Positions 1 to 7,245 of a stretch of 38,331 nucleotides of DNA are shown here, piece after piece. The DNA is from an uncultured Eubacterium sp. (lineage in GTDB: Bacteria > Bacillota > Clostridia > Lachnospirales > Lachnospiraceae). Where the stretch lies: the NCBI GenBank assembly GCA_958446835.1, contig CAUCXT010000029.1:1-38331 (forward strand), written 5' to 3'. Under the pieces are notes generated by a model. That model made no database searches. It had not been told where the DNA came from and was given only the letters and a program-made list of their open reading frames with translations. Numbering within the stretch: position 1 is the stretch's first letter; each line of letters starts with the position of its first letter. Position numbers and translations under genes: made by a program.

Positions 1-648
1 GTCCGGATTGACCTCACCGATGTAGTTCTTAAGAACCTCAATACGGCTGTTCTCGCATCCAAGTCCAAGTACAAGAACCGCTCCCGCATTAGGGTGATTG
101 ATAAGATCGGCAAGAACTGTTCTTGTGTTCTCCTGATCCTCTGTTGTCTGAGAACATCCATAAGGGTGTGTAAAGGCAACAACTTCATCTACGCCTTCCG
201 GCTTGTTAAGCCTTGCTGTAGCTTCAATAGCTCTTGCTATTGAATTTACACATCCGACTGTAGGGATGATCCACACTTCATTGCGGACACCTACCTTGCC
301 ATTCTCCCTCATGTATCCCTCAAAGTAAGCCTCATCTGTAGGCTCAACATCCTTGTGTCCTTCCGGATTATATGTGTAATCAAGAAGCTCACCAAGAGCT
401 GTCTTGAGGTTGTGTGTATGAATCCAGCCGCCAACCTCAACATCAGCCTGCGCATAACCGATTCTGAAGCCGTACTTTATGACAGCATCACCCTTCTTAA
501 TCGGCTTTATAGCGAACTTATGTCCCTGAGGAATATCCTCAAGAGTTGTAACATCTGTTCCTGCAACATTCACCGTTGTGCCCTTAGCAATAGGCTTAAG
601 GGCAACGGCAACGTTATCATCTTTGTTAATCTTTATAAAATCCTGCAT
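1..648 (-). CDS. uxaA: Altronate dehydratase, N-terminal part (cut by window start)
   Basis: This gene encodes the N-terminal 216 residues of UxaA, which dehydrates D-altronate to 2-keto-3-deoxygluconate in the galacturonate pathway. The translation opens with MQDFIKINKDDNVAVALKPI, an SAF-like domain (about residues 1-95), and continues into the catalytic region with GYMRENGKVGVRNEVWIIP and FTHPYGCSQ, both typical of UxaA/UxaD family enzymes. The reading frame stays open to base 1, so the C-terminal half lies outside. The ATG at 648 follows GGAGG with good spacing. It sits 26 bases downstream of uxaB and should be co-transcribed from the promoter at 2302-2330. Family assignment is firm; substrate follows from the uxaB and uxaC neighbours. 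Confidence 0.93.
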   Translation of the reverse strand, partial: MQDFIKINKDDNVAVALKPIAKGTTVNVAGTDVTTLEDIPQGHKFAIKPIKKGDAVIKYGFRIGYAQADVEVGGWIHTHNLKTALGELLDYTYNPEGHKDVEPTDEAYFEGYMRENGKVGVRNEVWIIPTVGCVNSIARAIEATARLNKPEGVDEVVAFTHPYGCSQTTEDQENTRTVLADLINHPNAGAVLVLGLGCENSRIEVLKNYIGEVNPD

Positions 649-674
649 GGATTACCTCCGATTTATTATGGCTA

Positions 675-2168
675 TTACTTTACAAGGTCATCAACAACAG
701 CTCTCATTCCTCTGTTTCTTACATCGTCAATGTAACCTGCAACAGTGTCAACAAGACCATCAATCTTAGATAAGTCCTCACCGCCGAAGAACTTAGTATT
801 GCTAAGGTATGCCTGTGCGAACTCCTTAGCAGGCTTAGCTGAGTTAGCAAGGAAGAAATCAAGTACAGCCTGATCATCACGGATAGCGTACTCGTCATTT
901 CCTCTCTTACCGATAAGGCATCTTCCTCCGTTAACCTCGCCCTCCTTCTGTGTTGAGTAGAAGCACATTAAAGCTGCAATTGAGAATGTGAGGTACTTAG
1001 GAAGCTTGTTGAACTTCTTAACATAGCCTAAGAATGAAGGCATACATCTTGCCTCCCACTTAGAAACTGAGTTAAGTGAGATATCTAAAAGCTTATGCTT
1101 GATGTATGGGTTCTGGAATCTTGCTGTAACTGCATCAGCGAACTCCTTGCACTCCTCTGCCGGAAGTGAAAGTGTAGGAATAATCTCATCTGAGAGAGTC
1201 TCCTCCATATACTCACGGATAACAGCGTCATCCATTGACTGCTTAACAAGGTCATTGCCTGCAAGGTATGAAGCAAGTACGAATGATGTGTGGGCACCGT
1301 TGAGGATACGAACCTTTCTCTCCTTGTATGGGTGATGATCCTCTGTAAATACTACAGGAAGACCAGCCTTATCAAATGGAAGCTCCTTCTTAAGCTGCTC
1401 AAGTGGAAGGTTCTTATCTCCCTCAATTACCCAGAGACCGAAAATCTCGGCTGTATCGATGAGCTGATCCTCATAGCCGAACTCCTTGCAGAGAGCCTCT
1501 GCCTCATCTCTAGGATATCCAGGAACGATTCTGTCTACAAGTGTTGGGCAGAATGAACATGCTGTGTCAACCCAGTTCTTGAAATCATCACCTAAGTTCC
1601 AGAGCTCAATGAACTTAACGATACACTTCTTAAGTTCAATACCATTGTCTGCGATAAGCTCACAAGGAATCATGATAAGACCCTTATCTGCTGCTCCGTT
1701 AAAATGCTCATATCTCTCATATAAAAGCTTGGTAAGCTTGCCCGGGAATGTCTTAGGTGGCTTAGCAGCAAACTCATCTGTCTCATCAAATACAATACCT
1801 GCCTCTGTTGTATTGGATACAACGAATCTTAAAGTGTCAAGCTTAGCATAGGCATCATACTTATCATAATCCTCGATAGCTGCAACAGCATCTGTAACTG
1901 TTGTGATGATTCTTGTCTCCTTCTTAGGCTCGCCGTCTACAATACCTCTTAACTGAAGTGTGTACTGGCACTCCTGATCATGGAATCTGTCAAGATTACC
2001 GAACTCAATAGGCTTAACAATAACAACGCCACCGTTGAAATCTGTCTTCTCGTTCACAACATCGAACATGTAATCAACAAATGCACGAAGGAAATTACCC
2101 TCACCAAACTGCAGAACCTTAACAGGTCTGTCAACTGCCTTTGAAATCTTCTTGTTTAATCTTTCCAT
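675..2168 (-). CDS. uxaB: Tagaturonate reductase (altronate oxidoreductase)
   Basis: UxaB reduces D-tagaturonate to D-altronate with NADH in the cytoplasm. The 497-residue product starts MERLNKKISKAVDRPVKVLQ and has the family's nucleotide-binding opening VLQFGEGNFLRAFVDYM (about residues 18-34). It also has VRILNGAHTSFV (about 287-298), characteristic of the mannitol dehydrogenase/UxaB superfamily, and IKHKLLDISLNSVSKW in the C-terminal domain. Its length is normal for UxaB. It is the first gene of a leftward uxaB-uxaA unit. An AAGGAG site precedes the ATG. The start lies about 127 bases downstream of a predicted start point that has an operator-like dyad at about +2 to +15. Mannonate oxidoreductase (UxuB) is the closest alternative, but the UxaA and UxaC neighbours favour UxaB. 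Confidence 0.94.
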   Translation of the reverse strand: MERLNKKISKAVDRPVKVLQFGEGNFLRAFVDYMFDVVNEKTDFNGGVVIVKPIEFGNLDRFHDQECQYTLQLRGIVDGEPKKETRIITTVTDAVAAIEDYDKYDAYAKLDTLRFVVSNTTEAGIVFDETDEFAAKPPKTFPGKLTKLLYERYEHFNGAADKGLIMIPCELIADNGIELKKCIVKFIELWNLGDDFKNWVDTACSFCPTLVDRIVPGYPRDEAEALCKEFGYEDQLIDTAEIFGLWVIEGDKNLPLEQLKKELPFDKAGLPVVFTEDHHPYKERKVRILNGAHTSFVLASYLAGNDLVKQSMDDAVIREYMEETLSDEIIPTLSLPAEECKEFADAVTARFQNPYIKHKLLDISLNSVSKWEARCMPSFLGYVKKFNKLPKYLTFSIAALMCFYSTQKEGEVNGGRCLIGKRGNDEYAIRDDQAVLDFFLANSAKPAKEFAQAYLSNTKFFGGEDLSKIDGLVDTVAGYIDDVRNRGMRAVVDDLVK

Positions 2169-2280
2169 TATAATTCTCCTTAGATATAAATGATTGTTAT
2201 CAGTTGCACAGCGCTTAATTCATGTAATGAAACATCGCATAACCTGCTTCTTACATTTTCCTACATTTCTGTTTATTAAA

Positions 2281-2294
2281 TGTAAGCGCTTTCA
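2281..2294. promoter_or_regulatory. LacI-family operator / cre-like site
   Basis: TGTAAGCGCTTTCA on the + strand (TGAAAGCGCTTACA on the - strand) matches every position of the catabolite response element consensus TGWAARCGYTWNCW. It is also a typical LacI-family dyad around AGCGCT. It lies at about +2 to +15 relative to the predicted uxaB start point, a position where bound repressor blocks transcription. Either CcpA or the adjacent LacI-family regulator could bind here; sequence alone cannot decide. Confidence 0.75.
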
Positions 2295-2301
2295 TGCTTT
2301 G

Positions 2302-2330
2302 ATTATATGGTGAAATCACCAATAAGTCAA
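2302..2330 (-). promoter_or_regulatory. Housekeeping promoter of uxaB-uxaA
   Basis: Reading leftward, TTGACT (2330-2325) is separated by exactly 17 bases from TATAAT (2307-2302), close to the sigma-A consensus. The predicted start is near 2295. The spacer contains a perfect dyad TGGTGA-AA-TCACCA (2308-2321 on the + strand), which would place a regulator between the -35 and -10 elements. Confidence 0.85.
2308..2321. promoter_or_regulatory. Dyad within the uxaB promoter spacer
   Basis: TGGTGAAATCACCA has perfect 6-base arms around AA and occupies most of the -35/-10 spacer of the uxaB promoter. Its half-site TTGGTGA loosely recalls the TTGGT half-sites of hexuronate repressors of other families, but spacing differs. 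A regulatory role is inferred only from its symmetry and position. Confidence 0.5.
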
Positions 2331-2371
2331 TGAGATTTTTTAAAAAAATATTACTTTTTTCCATAATCTAC

Positions 2372-2400
2372 TTGTTTTTAAAAAAATGCCATTGTATAAT
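2372..2400 (+). promoter_or_regulatory. Promoter of the LacI-family regulator gene
   Basis: TTGTTT (2372-2377), 17 bases, then TATAAT (2395-2400) gives a good sigma-A promoter reading rightward, with a predicted start near 2407. It probably drives the regulator and uxaC together. Confidence 0.75.
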
Positions 2401-2412
2401 AGCCCTATAAGT

Positions 2413-2428
2413 ATGTAAGTACTTACAT
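2413..2428. promoter_or_regulatory. 16-base perfect palindrome, probable operator
   Basis: ATGTAAGTACTTACAT is perfectly symmetrical and lies at about +6 to +21 of the regulator transcript. Its core TGTAAG-TA-CTTACA shares the half-site TGTAAG with the site at 2281-2294 (TGTAAG-CG-CTTTCA), which suggests one protein may recognise both. Autoregulation is the simplest reading. Confidence 0.6.
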
Positions 2429-2451
2429 TATTCAGAAAGGAATTTAGACGC

Positions 2452-3453
2452 ATGAATATTTATGATGTTTCTAAGAAAGCCGGAGTATCCATTGCAACTG
2501 TATCACGCGTCATCAATGGCAATACCAATGTCAGTGAAAAGACGAAGCAGAAGGTTCTCTCGGTTATGAAGGAAATCGGCTATACACCGAATGTATTTGC
2601 CCGCGGTCTCGGTCTTAATACCATGAAGACAATCGGCATCATGTGTACAGATTCCTCCGATGTGTATCTTGCCAACGCTGTATACTATCTTGAAAGAGAA
2701 CTTCGTGCCAATGACTATGATGCAATTCTTTGTTGCACAGGCAATGAACTTTCTACAAAAAAGGACTATCTTGAACTTCTTCTTTCAAAACGCGTTGACG
2801 CTGTAATACTTGTTGGTTCAAAATTTCTTGAGACAAAAGCTGCAGACAATAAGTATATTATTGAAGCCGCCGAAAAGCTGCCGATTATGCTTGTAAACGG
2901 ATATCTCGATGCACCTAATATTTACGGAACACTCTGCGATGATGAGAATGCAGTTTATGAAGTAACCGATTCTCTTATCAAAAATGGGTGCAGTAATATT
3001 GTATATCTGTATACAAGTACTTCCCTTTCAGGTCAGTGCAAGCTTGCCGGATTTAAAAAAGCTCATTTTGTACATAATATACCTATTAATAATGAGCTTT
3101 TACACCTATGCAACAAGAATATTTCCAACGCAAGGGATTATCTGACACAGCTTAATGAACGCGGAATACATTTTGATGCCGTTGTTACCTCAGATGACTC
3201 TCTCGCAGTAGGTGCTCTCAAGTTTGCGCATGCCAATAACCTTAAAGTTCCGGACGATTTGAGTATCGTTGGCTATAATAATACTATTATCGCCAGTTGT
3301 ACAGACCCTGAGCTCACATCCATTGACAGCAAGGTAGAAGCTCTTTGCACAACTACCGTCAACACGCTCATGGGTGTTTTCAATGGAAATAATGTTCCAT
3401 GCAAGACCAACATAACAGCCGATATAGTTAAGCGCGGCACTACCAAGTTTTAA
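2452..3453 (+). CDS. LacI-family transcriptional regulator of hexuronate genes
   Basis: This 333-residue protein has the LacI architecture. An N-terminal helix-turn-helix and hinge (MNIYDVSKKAGVSIATVSRV, about residues 1-55) is followed by a periplasmic-binding-protein-like sensor domain (about 60-333) that includes IGIMCTD and VVTSDDSLAVGALKFA. It is divergent from uxaB and followed 68 bases later by uxaC, so it most likely senses a hexuronate intermediate and represses both units. Candidate operators lie in the shared region (2281-2294, 2413-2428). An AGAAAGGA site precedes the ATG. The effector cannot be read from the sequence, and KdgR- or ExuR-like names would be guesses. Confidence 0.9.
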   Translation: MNIYDVSKKAGVSIATVSRVINGNTNVSEKTKQKVLSVMKEIGYTPNVFARGLGLNTMKTIGIMCTDSSDVYLANAVYYLERELRANDYDAILCCTGNELSTKKDYLELLLSKRVDAVILVGSKFLETKAADNKYIIEAAEKLPIMLVNGYLDAPNIYGTLCDDENAVYEVTDSLIKNGCSNIVYLYTSTSLSGQCKLAGFKKAHFVHNIPINNELLHLCNKNISNARDYLTQLNERGIHFDAVVTSDDSLAVGALKFAHANNLKVPDDLSIVGYNNTIIASCTDPELTSIDSKVEALCTTTVNTLMGVFNGNNVPCKTNITADIVKRGTTKF

Positions 3454-3521
3454 ATGTACCTATATTTATGTACATAATCTGCATATATGCAGACATCACT
3501 ACAATCAGGAGGTTTAATACT

Positions 3522-4943
3522 ATGAAACAGTTTATGGACAAGGATTTCTTACTTTCCACAGACACAGCTAAGACTTTATTTCACGATTACGCAGAGAATA
3601 TGCCTATCTTAGACTATCACTGCCACATCAATCCTAAGGAAATCGCAGAGGATCGTAAGTTTGAGAATATCACACAGGTATGGCTCGGCGGCGACCACTA
3701 TAAGTGGAGACAGATGCGTTCTAATGGTGTTGACGAATATTATATAACAGGCGGCGCTTCAGACAGGGAGAAGTTCCAGAAGTGGGCTGAGACGCTCACT
3801 AAGGCTATCGGCAACCCACTCTATCACTGGAGCCACCTTGAGCTTCAGAGATACTTCGATTATCACGGTGTATTAAATGGTGATACAGCTGAGGAAGTAT
3901 GGAACATCTGCAATGCTAAGCTTGCTGATGACTCTATGACTGTCCGCAACATTATCAAGAAGTCCGGTGTAACACTCATCTGTACTACAGATGATCCTGT
4001 TGATTCACTTGAGTACCACAAGCAGATCGCTGAGGACCCTACTTTTGACGTACAGGTGCTTCCTGCATGGAGACCTGATAAGGCTATGAACATTGAGAAG
4101 CCTGATTACACAGATTACCTTGCTAAGCTTTCTGAGGTCAGCGGCGTAGAGATTAAGAGCTTTGAAGGACTTAAGGAAGCTCTTATAAAGAGAATGGCAT
4201 TCTTCGATTCAATGGGCTGCCGCGCTTCAGACCATGCTCTTGAGTACGTTATGTACAAGCCTGCTACAGCAGAGGAGATTGAGGCTATATTTGCAAAGAG
4301 ACTTGGCGGTGCTGTTCTTACAAAGGAAGAGGAGCTCAAGTTCAAGACAGCATTCATGACATTCGTAGGCAAGGAGTACAACAAGCTCGGATGGGCTATG
4401 CAGCTCCACTACGGCGCTAAGAGAGATAACAACGTATTCCGTTACAACCAGCTCGGACCTGATACAGGATATGATTGCATCAACACATACAGCTCTTCCG
4501 CTGAGATGGCTGATTTCCTTAACAGCATGAACGCAACAGATGAGCTTCCAAAGACAATCATCTACTCACTCAACCCTATCGACAACGCTGCTATCGGAAC
4601 AGTACTCGGCTGCTTCCAGGATTCAACAGCTGTCGGCAAGATTCAGCAGGGTTCTGCATGGTGGTTTAACGATCACAAGGTAGGTATGACAGACCAGATG
4701 ACATCACTTGCTAATTTAGGTCTTCTCGGCAACTTCATCGGTATGCTCACAGACTCAAGAAGCTTCTTATCATACACAAGACATGAGTATTTCAGAAGAA
4801 TCATGTGTGAGCTTCTCGGCAAGTGGGTTGAGAACGGTGAGTATCCTGCAGATATGAAGACTCTTGGCGGCATGGTAAGAGATATCTCTTACAACAACGC
4901 TGTAAGATACTTCGGCTTCAAGCTTGATACTGTTGAGAAATAA
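3522..4943 (+). CDS. uxaC: Uronate isomerase (glucuronate/galacturonate isomerase)
   Basis: UxaC interconverts D-glucuronate with D-fructuronate and D-galacturonate with D-tagaturonate, the first step of intracellular hexuronate breakdown. The 473-residue product (normal length) is an amidohydrolase-fold protein. ILDYHCHINPKEIA (about residues 27-40) carries the metal-binding HxH; other landmarks are ICTTDDPVDSLEYH and AMQLHYGAKRDNN, with the family tryptophan-rich SAWWFND near residue 380. The start is set at 3522 because AGGAGG (3507-3512) stands 9 bases before that ATG. An in-frame start 54 bases upstream has no ribosome binding site. It lies in a probable operon with the regulator and ends at a strong terminator. 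Confidence 0.95.
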   Translation: MKQFMDKDFLLSTDTAKTLFHDYAENMPILDYHCHINPKEIAEDRKFENITQVWLGGDHYKWRQMRSNGVDEYYITGGASDREKFQKWAETLTKAIGNPLYHWSHLELQRYFDYHGVLNGDTAEEVWNICNAKLADDSMTVRNIIKKSGVTLICTTDDPVDSLEYHKQIAEDPTFDVQVLPAWRPDKAMNIEKPDYTDYLAKLSEVSGVEIKSFEGLKEALIKRMAFFDSMGCRASDHALEYVMYKPATAEEIEAIFAKRLGGAVLTKEEELKFKTAFMTFVGKEYNKLGWAMQLHYGAKRDNNVFRYNQLGPDTGYDCINTYSSSAEMADFLNSMNATDELPKTIIYSLNPIDNAAIGTVLGCFQDSTAVGKIQQGSAWWFNDHKVGMTDQMTSLANLGLLGNFIGMLTDSRSFLSYTRHEYFRRIMCELLGKWVENGEYPADMKTLGGMVRDISYNNAVRYFGFKLDTVEK

Positions 4944-4975
4944 GTAAATAATCCGTAGATAAATAACTGCATTGA

Positions 4976-5025
4976 AAAACACCATTTTGTGTGAATCGAG
5001 TTAATTCACATCAAAATGGTGTTTT
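4976..5025. terminator. Bidirectional rho-independent terminator
   Basis: A long hairpin has arms of about 21 bases (4976-4996 and 5004-5025), one bulged base and a 7-base loop. T-rich tracts follow on both strands (TTTTATT on +, TTTTTC on -). It lies between the convergent uxaC and HD-GYP genes and should terminate both operons. Confidence 0.9.
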
Positions 5026-5055
5026 ATTATCATGTAATATCACATATACCCAGTA

Positions 5056-6252
5056 TTATAATTCATTCTCCGTATCATACGGCTTCACTGATTCGCATAT
5101 CTTCTTAAATTTATCGAACTCACGCAAAAAAACATCTACCACATCCGGTGCAAACTGTCTTCCACGCTGCGCAGCAATCTCTTCCTTCACTTTTTCAAGA
5201 GACCACGCTTCCTTATATGGTCTTCTTGACACCAGCGCATCAAAAACATCCGCCAAAGCAACGCACCTTGCTGCCGGATGAATCTCTTCACCCTTCATAC
5301 CATGGTACCCTGTTCCATCCCATCGTTCATGGTGTTGATATGCAATAATCGCGCCAAGCTGCATTAATTCTCCCGGCGAATTTTCAAGCATCTTCTTTCC
5401 ATAGTCAGTGTGCTTTTTGACAATCTCGAACTCCTCCGGTGTGAGCTTTCCCGGCTTCTCAAGAATTTCCAGCGGAACTATAATTTTCCCGACATCATGC
5501 ATCTTAGATGCCTGCGAAACCTTCCAGCTCTCCTCATCCGACATTCCAAGACCCTTGCATATTATATCCGTATACAGTGCAACCCTCTTTACATGTGTTC
5601 CTGTATGCTCCGACTGTGATTCGATAATCTCAGACAAAGAAGTAAGAGTATTTTCCTGATCCGCATAGAGTTCCTTGTTCTTTAGAATCACTCTGCCCAC
5701 AAGTGCCTGCATTCTGTCAGCTATGAAATATGCTGCCACTATAAATGCAAGCATTTCAATAATCCTTGGCAGGATTCCATATAATATCGTTCCCTTCAAT
5801 GTGACAAGAGACTCATCCGGAACAACGCCAAGCTTATATGCAGCAATGTGCGAACCTACAAGCATCAGTACTGTCAGGGTCGAAACATAAGTAACATACC
5901 TTTTTCCGCTGTATAGGCATGCAATTACCAGCGGAAATGACAGCATAAGTATTACATGATATGACAATATTGCATATTGTATTCCTGCCAGTAAAACCAG
6001 CAGAAACAGAATCACATATCTGATCCATCCATTATGTATACCGGCCATATTATAAATAATTGTAGGAATCAGATATATTGCTATTGACGATATAACAGCA
6101 ATAATGAGCATCTTCATGTCAATTATAAATATACCAAGTATGTTCAGCAAGCCAACTATAACCATGAATGCGATATTGATTCTGCACACTGTCGCAACTC
6201 GTCTGTCAGCCATCTCATCATATTCTTTTATTATCGCTTCAGAATAATCCAT
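5056..6252 (-). CDS. Membrane HD-GYP domain protein, probable c-di-GMP phosphodiesterase
   Basis: The 398-residue product has about six hydrophobic segments (residues 25-180), a short linker, and an HD-GYP domain (about 205-385). Visible motifs are HDVGK (HD at 252-253), HHERWDGTG (307-315) and RRPYKE. The namesake GYP is GYH here (315-317), while the metal ligands look intact, so cleavage of cyclic di-GMP is plausible but not certain. The N-terminal membrane region probably senses a signal and matches no named sensor that I recognise. The ATG at 6252 is preferred because GAAGG is well spaced before it; an upstream GTG is possible. It is the last gene of a probable PurF-like/S1/HD-GYP operon ending at 4976. 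Confidence 0.85.
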   Translation of the reverse strand: MDYSEAIIKEYDEMADRRVATVCRINIAFMVIVGLLNILGIFIIDMKMLIIAVISSIAIYLIPTIIYNMAGIHNGWIRYVILFLLVLLAGIQYAILSYHVILMLSFPLVIACLYSGKRYVTYVSTLTVLMLVGSHIAAYKLGVVPDESLVTLKGTILYGILPRIIEMLAFIVAAYFIADRMQALVGRVILKNKELYADQENTLTSLSEIIESQSEHTGTHVKRVALYTDIICKGLGMSDEESWKVSQASKMHDVGKIIVPLEILEKPGKLTPEEFEIVKKHTDYGKKMLENSPGELMQLGAIIAYQHHERWDGTGYHGMKGEEIHPAARCVALADVFDALVSRRPYKEAWSLEKVKEEIAAQRGRQFAPDVVDVFLREFDKFKKICESVKPYDTENEL

Positions 6253-6295
6253 ACACATCACCTTCGAAAAACGTAAAAATCAGGAATCAACCCCA

Positions 6296-7195
6296 TTAAA
6301 ATCCTAGTTTTTTAAACAAATCTGCCATGCTTGTACCGGCAGTTACATTGCTTACATACTCAACCGGCTCCTCATCAACTTCTTTATCGATAGCCTCATT
6401 TATATCCTTCATCGAAAGACTTACCTTGCCGTTCTCTATCCTGGTAATCTTTACAGTTACTTCCTGTCCCTCCTTAAGCGCGTACTTAGGATGTACAAGC
6501 TTCTTAGGATATGGTATCTGTGAAATATGTACAAGTCCACTTACTCCATCTCCTATATCAACAAATGCGCCATAGTCCTTAAGGCTCTCAACCTTACCGT
6601 TCACAATCGAGCCAACGGACAAACGGTTAACCTGCTCACTTCTCTGCTCATCAAGCTTCTCCTGCAGAATCTCACGGCAGGAAAGAACAAGCTTCCCATT
6701 TTCTTCATCTACAGTTATAACTACCGCATCAACCGTCTGTCCAACATATTCTGCCGGATTTTCCACATAATGAAGTGCAAGCTTAGAAGCCGGAATAAAG
6801 GCACGAATTCCCTCAAGATAACATACAACTCCGGCATTGACTGCCTCTGCTATCTTAACGCTTACTCTCTTTCCTTCCGCCTTCCACTCACGGAACTTCT
6901 CCCATGCTGTCTCATGGCTTGCCTGCTTCTTAGAAAGAACAATATTGCCGGCACCATCATCTGTCGATACGACAGCTGCAATAATCTCATCTCCAACCTT
7001 AACTTCCTCCTCTATAGAGAAATCAGGGTTGTCCGAGAACTCATCAACCGCAATAAAACCCGGAGCATAATAATTCAAATCAATGACCGCTCCATTCTCA
7101 TCTACAGATATGACTGTTCCCTTGACAATATCGCCTATTCTAAACTTCTTAAACGAAGCTTCATATAAGTCCTTGTAATCTTCCATGCTTTCCAT
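6296..7195 (-). CDS. S1 RNA-binding domain protein (RpsA-like, three S1 repeats)
   Basis: This 299-residue cytoplasmic protein has three S1 OB-fold repeats: about residues 18-90 (FRIGDIVKGTVISVDENGAV), 95-180 (degenerate, GKRVSVKIAEAVNAG) and 192-270 (VGSIVNGKVESLKDYGAFVD). The third is the most canonical, with GLVHISQI and VSLSMKDI. It is much shorter than the six-repeat S1 of Proteobacteria and resembles the short S1-like proteins of Firmicutes, which bind mRNA or the ribosome. The gene lies 50 bases after the PurF-like gene and 43 before the HD-GYP gene, with no terminator between, so one transcript is likely. A true ribosomal role is unproven. Confidence 0.88.
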   Translation of the reverse strand: MESMEDYKDLYEASFKKFRIGDIVKGTVISVDENGAVIDLNYYAPGFIAVDEFSDNPDFSIEEEVKVGDEIIAAVVSTDDGAGNIVLSKKQASHETAWEKFREWKAEGKRVSVKIAEAVNAGVVCYLEGIRAFIPASKLALHYVENPAEYVGQTVDAVVITVDEENGKLVLSCREILQEKLDEQRSEQVNRLSVGSIVNGKVESLKDYGAFVDIGDGVSGLVHISQIPYPKKLVHPKYALKEGQEVTVKITRIENGKVSLSMKDINEAIDKEVDEEPVEYVSNVTAGTSMADLFKKLGF

Positions 7196-7245
7196 AATTA
7201 CATTACCTGCTTTCTATTATGAATATTTTATATTTTTTCTTCTAA

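Noticed and set aside
3468..3521. 18-codon upstream extension of uxaC
   Set aside because: It has no ribosome site, whereas AGGAGG precedes the ATG at 3522 and the family motif begins there.
6527..7168. 213-codon + strand open frame opposite the S1 gene
   Set aside because: It is antisense to well-conserved S1 repeats and lacks a ribosome binding site.
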